From Sellimonas catena (GTDB lineage Bacteria > Bacillota > Clostridia > Lachnospirales > Lachnospiraceae), in NCBI RefSeq assembly GCF_045063725.1, contig NZ_CP173695.1: a stretch of DNA of 64,000 nt; one strand, 5' to 3'. The notes under the pieces are model-generated. The model made no database searches, was not told the DNA's origin, and worked only from the letters and a program-made list of their open reading frames with translations. The first letter of the stretch is position 1, and each line of letters opens with the position of its first letter. Below, piece after piece: positions 22,109 to 29,924 of this stretch. The translations under genes and the position numbers were made by a program.

Positions 22109-23854
22109 TTATCCCAGATCCGGTGTATCCATGAGACAGATTGTCTCAACCGCTTTTCCGTCCGTCTCAAACAGAATAATTTCATTGGTTCCTTCTCTCA
22201 ACAGCGGTCCCGGAATATAAAGACGTCTCTGCGGGCCGGCCTCCCAGAATCTTCCGATGTTTTTACCATTTACAAACACGCATCCTTTTCCGAATCCGGT
22301 CACGTCAAGGAACGTATCTCCCGTCTCCCTGGCATCAAATGTAAATTTGTAGAATGCAGGCATCCCTTCTTCATAATCTCTTGCGAAATCCACCTTTGAG
22401 ATGTCCTCAAGCGGAAGCGGATACATATCCCATCCCATATGGAACGTTCCATTGACCAGAACCCCATGGGTAATTCCTTTTTTCTGTAATTCAATTTCCG
22501 GTCCGTAATTGACTCTTCCCATATTTTCCATCAGAATATCAAGATTTCCCTGCTCATTTTCCAGTTCAAATCCAGTCGTTCTGTCCATCTCATAATCATT
22601 ACGGATATCTACCTGTTTTCCATCCGCAAAGAGAATTGCACGGTCTGCTCCGCCACGGATTTCGCAGGAACGAATCTCTTTTCCTCTGGTAATTGTACTT
22701 CTGTAGAGAACATAGCCATAATTTTGTCCAAGTTCCTCCATGGACAACGGCATGGCCTCTCTGACCGGGGTGCTTAATGTATCCAACGTATCAAAAAGTC
22801 CTGCTTTTTCCTGTACCTGCAATGTTCCATATGATTTTCTTGTAATTGGAGTTGTAAACTCCACTTCCGGAATCTCACGGAATTTGGAAATCACTTTCTG
22901 GAATTCCAGATACTTCTCTGTAATCTGGCCATCCTCGCTTAATGGAGCATCGTAATCGTAGGATGTCACATCCGGAAGAAGCTTTCCATCATAATTAGAA
23001 CCATTCATAAACCCAAAGTTTGTTCCACCATGGAACATGTAGAAGTTCACATGTCCCCGATTCAGCATATCTTCCAGGGATTTTCTATGGTCCTCAAGAC
23101 CTACAACTTTATGTTCTCCCTGTCCCCAGTGATCGAACCAGCCATCCCAGAATTCCATACACATCAGCGGTTGATTTCCAATGACACTTTCCAACTCGTC
23201 AAATCTCTCCGAACCTTTGGAACCGAAATTTGCAGTCTGCCAGACATCTTCAACGCCTCCGTCAGCCAGCATATGATCATCTGTGCCATCCGAAGTCACA
23301 AATGGTATTTCAATGCCTCGTTCTACCATCATTGTTTTCAATGCGTTCAGATATTCTTTATCATTTCCATAAGAACCATATTCGTTCTCGATCTGAAGCA
23401 TCAGTACCGGACCGCCCTTTGTGAACTGATACGGCACAATCATCGGAATCAGTTTGTCATAATAACGCTCTACGCAGTCCAGATATACTTTGTTATTGCA
23501 GCGAAGCCGGATTCCCGGTTTCGTTAAAAGCCATGCCGGGAATCCGCCGAACTCCCACTCTGCGCAGATATACGGAGACGGTCTTAAAATCACATATAAC
23601 CCCAGCTCCTGTGCCAGTTCCATGAATCTGCAAAGATCATATTCTCCTTCAAAGTGAAACTCCCCTTCGTACGGCTCGTGGACATTCCACGCCACATAGG
23701 TTTCCACCGTATTACAGCCCATGGCCTTTAATTTTTCCAAACGGTCTCTCCAGTATTCCGGAACTACCCGGAAATAATGGATACTTCCTGAAATGATCTG
23801 CAGTTTTTCTCCGTTTACATAAATCTCATCTTTTATTTCTATTCTGTTCTCCAT
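22109..23854 (-). CDS. Beta-galactosidase, glycoside hydrolase family 35
   Basis: A 581-residue GH35 enzyme that removes terminal beta-galactosyl residues. The N-terminal TIM barrel begins INGEKLQIISGSIHYFR-like (here VNGEKLQIISGSIHYFR) and contains YVAWNVHEP. The acid/base glutamate lies in LQIENEYGSYG and the nucleophile glutamate in MEFWDGWFDHWG. C-terminal jelly-roll domains contain GFGKGCVFVNGKNIGRFW. There is no signal peptide, so it is cytoplasmic and acts on imported oligosaccharides. No sugar transporter or regulator lies beside it. Confidence 0.95.
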   Translation of the reverse strand: MENRIEIKDEIYVNGEKLQIISGSIHYFRVVPEYWRDRLEKLKAMGCNTVETYVAWNVHEPYEGEFHFEGEYDLCRFMELAQELGLYVILRPSPYICAEWEFGGFPAWLLTKPGIRLRCNNKVYLDCVERYYDKLIPMIVPYQFTKGGPVLMLQIENEYGSYGNDKEYLNALKTMMVERGIEIPFVTSDGTDDHMLADGGVEDVWQTANFGSKGSERFDELESVIGNQPLMCMEFWDGWFDHWGQGEHKVVGLEDHRKSLEDMLNRGHVNFYMFHGGTNFGFMNGSNYDGKLLPDVTSYDYDAPLSEDGQITEKYLEFQKVISKFREIPEVEFTTPITRKSYGTLQVQEKAGLFDTLDTLSTPVREAMPLSMEELGQNYGYVLYRSTITRGKEIRSCEIRGGADRAILFADGKQVDIRNDYEMDRTTGFELENEQGNLDILMENMGRVNYGPEIELQKKGITHGVLVNGTFHMGWDMYPLPLEDISKVDFARDYEEGMPAFYKFTFDARETGDTFLDVTGFGKGCVFVNGKNIGRFWEAGPQRRLYIPGPLLREGTNEIILFETDGKAVETICLMDTPDLG

Positions 23855-23897
23855 TTTTAATCTCCTGCTTAAATTTGTTTCCGGGTTTCTCTTTATG

Positions 23898-23936
23898 AAA
23901 AGAAAGAAGCATCCCCGTTTGATGCTTCTTTCTTTT
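23898..23936 (-). terminator. Strong terminator of the first HPr-like gene
   Basis: A perfect 16-bp stem AAAAGAAAGAAGCATC and its complement with a 7-nt loop. A/T runs on both sides let it work in both directions; it separates the HPr-like gene from the galactosidase gene. Confidence 0.9.
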
Positions 23937-23957
23937 TCCCTTTTATCCTCTCTGTCA

Positions 23958-24182
23958 CTATGCCATATATTCTTCCAGAAGTGTCATGTCGACCGAATCA
24001 CTGTCATGAATGATCAGCTTGACAGATTTGGATAAATCCATACTAAGGATCCCCAAAAAGGATTTCGCATCAATCGTGGCTCTCCCCTGAACCAGATCGA
24101 AATCCCCCTCCAGTTTTCTCAGAACTCCATTCAGTCCTTTTGCTTTCTCCACTGAACCAATATTCACATATACCTCTCTCAT
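23958..24182 (-). CDS. Orphan HPr-like protein 1
   Basis: A 74-residue protein with the HPr fold. The segment DAKSFLGILSMDL matches the region around the regulatory Ser46 of HPr. The N-terminal active-site loop (IHARP in HPr) is replaced by EKAKGLNG, so there is no phosphorylatable His15. It cannot carry PTS phosphate in the usual way. Relatives occur as stand-alone genes in Clostridia, and the function is not known to me. It is monocistronic, with a TATAAT upstream (24238-24233 region) and a strong terminator. Confidence 0.85.
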   Translation of the reverse strand: MREVYVNIGSVEKAKGLNGVLRKLEGDFDLVQGRATIDAKSFLGILSMDLSKSVKLIIHDSDSVDMTLLEEYMA

Positions 24183-24313
24183 TGTTTTTCTCCTGCCTTA
24201 TGTGCATATTTTTCTTATCAGACAGCTCCTTATTATACTCGTTTTTCCTCGATTTTGAAAGCCTTTTTTTGAAAAATTCACATTTGATTTTTCTCAGGAA
24301 AGCCAGGCTTTTT

Positions 24314-25690
24314 TCAGGATTTCCACTGCTTCTTTAATCTGGTCTTCTTCCATATTGGCATAACCGAGAAGCACAGAAGCCTGGTTTTTTCTGGCCCCTG
24401 TGTATCGTAGGAGGAAAGACCGTAGACCGCCACTTTTTCCTCCCTTGCAAGCCGGATCAGTTCCTCTTCCGACCGTCCGTTCTCAAATGTCAAAAGCAGG
24501 TGGACACCGGCATGTTCTCCGGAAATCCTGCATTTTCCTGCAAATGGTTTCAGACAGTTCAGAAAGGTATCGTGCCTTCCTTTATAAAGTGCCCGCATCC
24601 GGTTGAGGTGACGCTCGTAATGACCGTCTTCGATAAACTTCTGCAGAATCATCTGATCCACTCTGGATACGGTCGGATTGATAAACCGGCAGGCCGCCTG
24701 ATAAACTTTCATCAGGCTTTCCGGAAGTACCATGTAACTCATACGGATAGCCGGAGCGATGGATTTGGAAAAAGTGCCGAGATAGATCACCTTCTCCGAC
24801 GCATCGTAACCTTTCAGCGCCGGGATCGGTTTTCCTTTATAACGGAATTCACTGTCGTAATCATCCTCGATCAGATAACGCCCTTCTTTTTCATCTGCCC
24901 ATGCCAGGAGCTCCATTCTCCGCCTGATCGGCATAACAATTCCAAGGGGATACTGGTGGGACGGCATGACATAGGCAATATCCGCATCCGTCTCCCGAAG
25001 GATACTGGCTTCCATTCCGTATTTGTCCATATCCACGGTACATACCGGATATCCGAGCCGCTCAAACATCCGGTATGCCTGTCGGTAAGTCGGATTTTCG
25101 AACGCCACTTTATGATTATGTCCAAGAATCGTATGGAGCAGAAGAAGCATATAGTCGTTCCCTGCCCCGATGATGATCTGTTCCGGCGTACAGTTGACCC
25201 CCCGCGCCTGGTAAAGATAGGAGGCGACGACTCTTCTCAGTCCATATTCCCCCTGCGGATCTCCCATCCGGAACAGCTCGGACTTGTCCTCCCCCAGCAC
25301 ATCTTTCGAGAGCTTTCTCCACACCTGATACGGGAAACGCTTCAGATCTACCCCGTGCGGAGAAAAGTCATACAGGATATCTTTTTTCTTCTCCTGCTGT
25401 CCTCCTGCAACTGTCTTTTTCGGTTTTAGCCGGTACAGTTCCTTAACATCCAGCACAAATGTCCCTTTGTACGGTACCGATTCGATATAACCTTCCGATA
25501 CAAGCTGTTCATAGGCAAGTTCCACCGTACTTCTGCTGACTTCCAGATAGCCGGCCAGAGAACGGGTAGAAGGGAGTTTTTCCCCTGCGGAAATCCTCCC
25601 TTTCTGTATGTCATTTTTGATATACTGATAAATCTGTTCATAAAGAGGAACCGCACTGTGCGGTTCCAGATTCATTGTCAATTCATTCAT
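24314..25690 (-). CDS. MocR/PdxR-type GntR regulator with aminotransferase domain, frameshifted near the end
   Basis: A 458-codon frame. Residues 1-75 are a GntR winged helix (EKLPSTRSLAGYLEVSRSTVELAYEQL). Residues about 110-440 are a fold-type I aminotransferase with GAGNDYMLLLL, EDDYDSEFRY and the PLP lysine in GTFSKSIAPAIRMSY. The last 20 codons are unlike the family. The -1 frame from the A6 run (T6 at 24385-24390 on the plus strand) reads NQASVLLGYANMEEDQIKEA and ends at TGA 24296-24294, the normal C-terminus. So one A seems to be missing. Targets may include PLP or amino-acid genes; unknown. It starts 2 nt after glnS. Confidence 0.85.
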   Translation of the reverse strand: MNELTMNLEPHSAVPLYEQIYQYIKNDIQKGRISAGEKLPSTRSLAGYLEVSRSTVELAYEQLVSEGYIESVPYKGTFVLDVKELYRLKPKKTVAGGQQEKKKDILYDFSPHGVDLKRFPYQVWRKLSKDVLGEDKSELFRMGDPQGEYGLRRVVASYLYQARGVNCTPEQIIIGAGNDYMLLLLHTILGHNHKVAFENPTYRQAYRMFERLGYPVCTVDMDKYGMEASILRETDADIAYVMPSHQYPLGIVMPIRRRMELLAWADEKEGRYLIEDDYDSEFRYKGKPIPALKGYDASEKVIYLGTFSKSIAPAIRMSYMVLPESLMKVYQAACRFINPTVSRVDQMILQKFIEDGHYERHLNRMRALYKGRHDTFLNCLKPFAGKCRISGEHAGVHLLLTFENGRSEEELIRLAREEKVAVYGLSSYDTQGPEKTRLLCFSVMPIWKKTRLKKQWKS

Positions 25691-25692
25691 TT

Positions 25693-27363
25693 TTATTTTT
25701 TCGGAAGTTTAAAGGAGCTCTTGAGTGATACGATTCTGTTAAATACCAGTGCATCCGGTCTGGAATCTTTGGAATCCACACAGAAGTATCCCTGGCGTAC
25801 GAACTGGAAGCTGTCGTATGCCTTTGCATCCTGGAAATTCGGCTCTACATAGCACTCTCTTACTTCCAGAGAATTCGGATTCAGGTTCAAAGACCCGTCC
25901 TCCTTATTGTATACGCCTTTCTCCTCATCAATCAGGTTTTCATAAAGACGTACGGTTGCTTTCACTGCTGTCGGCGCTGCCACCCAGTGAATCGTTCCTT
26001 TGACTTTCCGGCCGGTAAATCCGGTGCCGCATTTTGTCTCCGGATCATAGGTGCAGTGTACGACTGTCACATTACCGTTTTCATCCTTTTCGCATCCGGT
26101 ACATTTTACAAAATACGCATTCATCAGGCGCACTTCGTTGCCCGGGAACAGACGGAAGTATTTCTTCGGAGGCTCTTCCATGAAATCTTCTCTCTCGATA
26201 TAAAGCTCTCTGCCAAACGGTACCATACGTTTTCCAAGTGCTTCATTTTCCAGATTGTTATCTGCCTCGAGATATTCCACTTCTCCTTCCGGATAGTTGT
26301 CAATCACAAGTTTGATCGGATCCAGTACTGCCATCATTCTTGGGCGTTTCAGCTTCAGATCCTCACGGATGCAGTACTCAAGCATCGCGTAGTCTACAGA
26401 ACTCTGTGCTTTGGAAACCCCGCACAGCTCTACAAACATCCGGATGGATTCCGGCGTAAATCCTCTTCTTCTGAGGGCAGCGATTGACACCAGTCTCGGG
26501 TCATCCCAGCCATCGACGATCTTTTCTTCTACCAGCTTTTTAATGTAACGCTTTCCGGTCACGACATTGGTCAGATAAAGCTTTGCAAACTCAATCTGTC
26601 TCGGGCCGTGGTCAAACTCGCACTCTCTGACTACCCAGTCATAAAGCGGGCGGTGATCCTCAAACTCCAGTGTACAGATGGAATGTGTGATCTTCTCAAC
26701 CGCATCTTCAATCGGGTGCGCGAAATCGTACATCGGATAGATGCACCATTTGTCTCCTGTATTGTGGTGAGTCATATGTGCCACGCGGTACAGGATCGGA
26801 TCTCTCATATTGATATTCGGGGATGCCATGTCTATCCTGGCACGGAGTACCTTTTCTCCATCTTTGTAAACGCCATTCTTCATATTTTCAAATAATTCCA
26901 GGTTCTCTTCCACGGAACGGTTCCGGTACGGACTCTCCTTGCCAGGCTCTGTCAAAGTTCCTCTGTATTCTCTGATCTCATCCGGAGTCAGATCACAGAC
27001 ATATGCTTTTCCCTTTTTAATCAGCTTTACCGCGCACTCATACATCACATCAAAATAATCGGATGCAAAGTACAGATGATCGCCCCAGTCCGCGCCGAGC
27101 CACTGGATATCTTCCTTAATAGAATCTACGAACTCCATACGCTCTTTTGTCGGGTTCGTATCATCAAAACGCATGTGGAATTCCCCATTGTATTTCTGTG
27201 CGAGACCATAATTCAGAAGGATTGACTTTGCATGTCCGATATGCAGATATCCATTCGGCTCCGGTGGAAACCGTGTGCAGACATGATCATACACTCCTTC
27301 CCTCAAATCTTTTTCTATTTCCTGCTCAATAAAATTCCTGGATTCAGTTGCTGTTGTCTCCAT
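25693..27363 (-). CDS. glnS: Glutaminyl-tRNA synthetase
   Basis: A 556-residue class I synthetase that charges tRNA-Gln directly. The N-terminal FPPEPNGYLHIGHAKS holds the HIGH motif. The KMSKS loop position reads VVTGKRYIKKLV, with the second lysine kept but the consensus otherwise changed. GWDDPRLVSIAALRRRGFTPE and the C-terminal beta-barrels (anticodon binding) are normal. AGGAGGG precedes the ATG. GlnRS in Firmicutes is thought to have been acquired from other lineages. Confidence 0.95.
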   Translation of the reverse strand: METTATESRNFIEQEIEKDLREGVYDHVCTRFPPEPNGYLHIGHAKSILLNYGLAQKYNGEFHMRFDDTNPTKERMEFVDSIKEDIQWLGADWGDHLYFASDYFDVMYECAVKLIKKGKAYVCDLTPDEIREYRGTLTEPGKESPYRNRSVEENLELFENMKNGVYKDGEKVLRARIDMASPNINMRDPILYRVAHMTHHNTGDKWCIYPMYDFAHPIEDAVEKITHSICTLEFEDHRPLYDWVVRECEFDHGPRQIEFAKLYLTNVVTGKRYIKKLVEEKIVDGWDDPRLVSIAALRRRGFTPESIRMFVELCGVSKAQSSVDYAMLEYCIREDLKLKRPRMMAVLDPIKLVIDNYPEGEVEYLEADNNLENEALGKRMVPFGRELYIEREDFMEEPPKKYFRLFPGNEVRLMNAYFVKCTGCEKDENGNVTVVHCTYDPETKCGTGFTGRKVKGTIHWVAAPTAVKATVRLYENLIDEEKGVYNKEDGSLNLNPNSLEVRECYVEPNFQDAKAYDSFQFVRQGYFCVDSKDSRPDALVFNRIVSLKSSFKLPKK

Positions 27364-27398
27364 AAAGCCCTCCTCATAGGTTTGGTTTTATTCATAAC

Positions 27399-27416
27399 TT
27401 TTATGTTACCATAAAA
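27399..27416. promoter_or_regulatory. Inverted repeat upstream of glnS
   Basis: Perfect 7-bp arms TTTTATG/CATAAAA separated by 4 nt in the glnS promoter region. It could be an operator, but no clear -35/-10 pair was found and the regulator is unknown. Confidence 0.35.
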
Positions 27417-27459
27417 CACCTGCAACCACAAGCCAAAACCGCAAACGAGCGGCATCAAA

Positions 27460-28506
27460 CTATTCCGGATAGACTGCGTATTTCATCACACCGTCTTCAT
27501 GGTTTTCGAAGATCCGGTATGCCTTTTCGATCTCGGAAAGTGTGCATGTGTGGGTAATCAAAGGTCTGGCATCCAGTCTGCCCTCCCGGATCAGTTCCAG
27601 AATCTCTTTGCATTTGCATGCGTCTACCCCTCCGGATTTCCAGATCAGATTTTTCCCGTACATATCCGGGAGCGGAAGTGTCTGTGGTTCTTCGTACATG
27701 GCTTCCAGCCCGATCACTGCATTGGGACGTGCCAGTCTCCATGCCATCTCAAAGGTGTTGGTGCCTCCTGCCGCCTCTACGACAGCATCAGCCCCGCGTC
27801 CGCCTGTCAGTGCCCGGATCTCCCGTTCCAGAAGATCCATATCGTCCGGTGTAAATGTCAGATCCGCCATCTTGTATTTTTCCGCGAAGGCAAGGCGTTC
27901 TTTCATACAGTCAATGGCAATAATCCGTTTTGGCTCATACAGTCTTGCGCAGAGCATCGTGCAAAGTCCCGCAGGTCCTGCCCCGATAACCACGACCGTA
28001 TCTTCTTTCCGGATCTCCACCATCTGTGCCGCCCAGTATCCGGTGGAAAGAAGATCCCCGGTGAACAGCGCCTCCTCGTCAGACACTTCATCCGGTATCC
28101 TGATAAGTCCCTGATCTGCAAAAGGAATCCTTGCGTACTCCGCCTGTCCTCCGTCTATCCGGCATCCAAGCGACCATCCACCCTCCGGATCAGTACAGTT
28201 ATTCACATATCCTCTTTTGCAGAAAAAGCATTCTCCGCAGAATGTCTCTACATTGACCGCCACCCGGTCTCCAACGGAAACGCTTCTGACTGCAGGTCCG
28301 GTCTCCTCCACAATGCCGACAAATTCATGTCCCAGAGTCACACCCGGCACCGCTTTTGGAACCGCACCATGCAGGATGTGAATATCACTGGAACAGATCG
28401 TCGAAAGGGTCACCCGGATGATAGCATCCGTCGGCTTCTGGATGACCGGGCGCGGCTTCTGAAGAAGCGCGGCTCTTCCCTCTCCCTGATAAACCATTGC
28501 TTTCAA
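27460..28506 (-). CDS. Zinc-dependent medium-chain alcohol dehydrogenase
   Basis: A 348-residue MDR-family NAD(P)-dependent dehydrogenase. Catalytic zinc ligands are in TICSSDIH and GHEFVGI. The structural zinc site is CGECFFCKRGYVNNC. The Rossmann motif is VVVIGAGPAGLCTML, and Asp in IIAIDCMKER suggests NAD. TTG at 28506 is chosen because AAAGGAGG is 8 nt upstream; the first ATG is too far. The substrate is unknown; closest types are threonine/sorbitol/formaldehyde-like dehydrogenases. Single gene. Confidence 0.9.
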   Translation of the reverse strand: MKAMVYQGEGRAALLQKPRPVIQKPTDAIIRVTLSTICSSDIHILHGAVPKAVPGVTLGHEFVGIVEETGPAVRSVSVGDRVAVNVETFCGECFFCKRGYVNNCTDPEGGWSLGCRIDGGQAEYARIPFADQGLIRIPDEVSDEEALFTGDLLSTGYWAAQMVEIRKEDTVVVIGAGPAGLCTMLCARLYEPKRIIAIDCMKERLAFAEKYKMADLTFTPDDMDLLEREIRALTGGRGADAVVEAAGGTNTFEMAWRLARPNAVIGLEAMYEEPQTLPLPDMYGKNLIWKSGGVDACKCKEILELIREGRLDARPLITHTCTLSEIEKAYRIFENHEDGVMKYAVYPE

Positions 28507-28552
28507 CGTAAACGCCTCCTTTTCCCTGATACTATATTATTCACTGATTCTA

Positions 28553-28581
28553 ATTATATCATTTCTCCGGAAGAGTCTCAA
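28553..28581 (-). promoter_or_regulatory. Promoter of the zinc alcohol dehydrogenase
   Basis: TTGAGA (28581-28576) and TATAAT (28558-28553), 17-bp spacer, 47 nt before the TTG start. Confidence 0.8.
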
Positions 28582-28855
28582 ATCTCCTCTTGCTTTTTTT
28601 CGGTTCCTTCTTTATACTGAGAATATCTATTCAGGACTTCTTTTTTCTGTTGTCCTACCGGGAAACTATAATTTCCCGCAGAAAATCCCGGCCCTTCGGC
28701 CAAATTTATCACGTTTCACATAACCAACAGGAATATTAGGGAAAACGAAGAGAATCGCTTGATTTTCATTGTATTTTTTTGCATTCATTGATAAAATCAG
28801 TTTAAGAAGCAGTCTGTCCGTTTTTTCTGTATTCCACTCAAGAAAGGAGACATTT
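28582..28855. other. Gene-free stretch between divergent genes
   Basis: I see no gene here. It holds a small hairpin CGGGAAA/TTTCCCG (28659-28678), a GGCC-CTTC-GGCC hairpin at about 28689-28700, and a candidate plus-strand promoter TTGTAT (28769-28774)/TAAAAT (28792-28797) for the broken Rpn gene. Confidence 0.5.
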
Positions 28856-29688
28856 ATGACAGAAATTACGCAAAAGAACAATGGCAGTTCGACAGACATG
28901 CAAAAAGAGCAAAACATCAATTTCTCAGATGCACAAATTACCAATAAAAAGGTGAAAGATAGTGGTGCAAAACTGATTTTCGGCAATCCCATTTTATGTG
29001 CACAATTTTTGCGGGGATATACGAATATTGAACTTCTAAAAGACGTTCAGCCGGAAGATATTACAGATATTTCCGAGCGTTTTATTTCTATGTGGCATGA
29101 AGAGCGAGATTCTGATTCAATTAAAGAAATCCATTTGAAAGATTGTCCTGAATCCGAGTCTATTTTTTTAATTACACTGATTGAGCATCAGTCCAAAGTA
29201 GATCACGAGATGAACTGTCCTTGGTAATGCTGATTGATAAATTAAGAAGTGCAGCTGATTTCCGGCAATTACAGGAAGTGCCAGATGGTTATTTGGAAGA
29301 GATTAGCCGTAATTCTCCTGACTCGCTTTTACAGTTGATTGCTAAAATTATCTCTGTCCTTCTACACCGTCTTAATGTTCCGAAAGAAGAAATTGTTGCT
29401 TTTGCAGATCAGATCGAACGGAGGGATTTTGCAATGCTGTTTGAAAATTTTGAAGCTTATGACGTTCAGGAAACACGGCGTATCAGCAAAAATGAGGGAA
29501 TATGTTTAGGAAAAGCTCAAATTGTTCTTTCATTTCTGGCAGATCTTGGGGATGTCACTGAGCCTCTGAAAGAGCGGATTCTTTCTGAAAAAGACCCTGA
29601 GCTTTTAACCGTCTGGAGCAAAGTTGCTGCCAAAGCGGCTTCTATCGATGAGTTTATTTCTCAATGTATTCCAAATATAAATGAATAG
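28856..29688 (+). pseudogene. Rpn/PD-(D/E)XK nuclease-family gene with internal deletion
   Basis: The 5' part (123 codons from ATG 28856, with AGGAG upstream) matches the start of Rpn/YhgA-like PD-(D/E)XK proteins: DSGAKLIFGNPILCAQFLRGY and FLITLIEHQSKVDHEMN. It ends at TAA 29227. The 3' part (from about 29221 in another frame, LIDKLRSAADFRQL to FISQCIPNINE) matches the C-terminal half. The usual middle of roughly 100 residues, with the YYEG-type motif, is missing and the join shifts frame. This is a decayed member of a family that is common in gut Clostridia and linked to recombination-promoting nucleases. Confidence 0.8.
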
Positions 29689-29712
29689 TTTACGTGTGCG
29701 GACATGAAAATG

Positions 29713-29742
29713 AAAAAACTCCTGATTTCTCAGGAGTTTTTT
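29713..29742. terminator. Bidirectional terminator between the Rpn remnant and tRNA-Thr
   Basis: A perfect 12-bp stem AAAAAACTCCTG/CAGGAGTTTTTT with a 6-nt loop; T-run on either strand. Confidence 0.9.
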
Positions 29743-29743
29743 A

Positions 29744-29816
29744 AGCTGCCTAGCGGACTTGAACCGCCGACCTCCGCCTTACCAAGGCGACGCTCTACCG
29801 ACTGAGCCAAGGCAGC
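29744..29816 (-). tRNA. tRNA-Thr (GGT)
   Basis: A 73-nt cloverleaf with acceptor GCTGCCT/AGGCAGC, D-arm GGCTCAGTCGGTAGAGC, and anticodon loop TTGGTAA giving anticodon GGT. The T-arm is GGCGGTTCAAGTCCGC-like. CCA is not encoded. It has its own promoter. Confidence 0.96.
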
Positions 29817-29835
29817 ATATTTAACACGCTCATTT

Positions 29836-29864
29836 ACTATATCGTAAATTATCAGAAATGTCAA
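29836..29864 (-). promoter_or_regulatory. Promoter of tRNA-Thr
   Basis: TTGACA (29864-29859) and TATAGT (29841-29836), 17-bp spacer, 20 nt before the mature tRNA. Confidence 0.9.
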
Positions 29865-29875
29865 GAGAAAATTTT

Positions 29876-29919
29876 AAACCTTCCGGTACAGCTTCTTTTC
29901 GTGCTGTACCGGAAGGTTT
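29876..29919 (-). terminator. Terminator of the ABC exporter operon
   Basis: A perfect 17-bp stem AAACCTTCCGGTACAGC and its complement with a 10-nt loop, followed on the minus strand by TTTAAAATTTT-like sequence. Confidence 0.88.
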
Positions 29920-29924
29920 TCTGT

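Noticed and set aside
24380..24395. Programmed -1 frameshift site in the MocR gene
   Set aside because: The A6C run is not in the phase of a classical X XXY YYZ heptamer, so simple base loss or transcriptional slippage is more likely.
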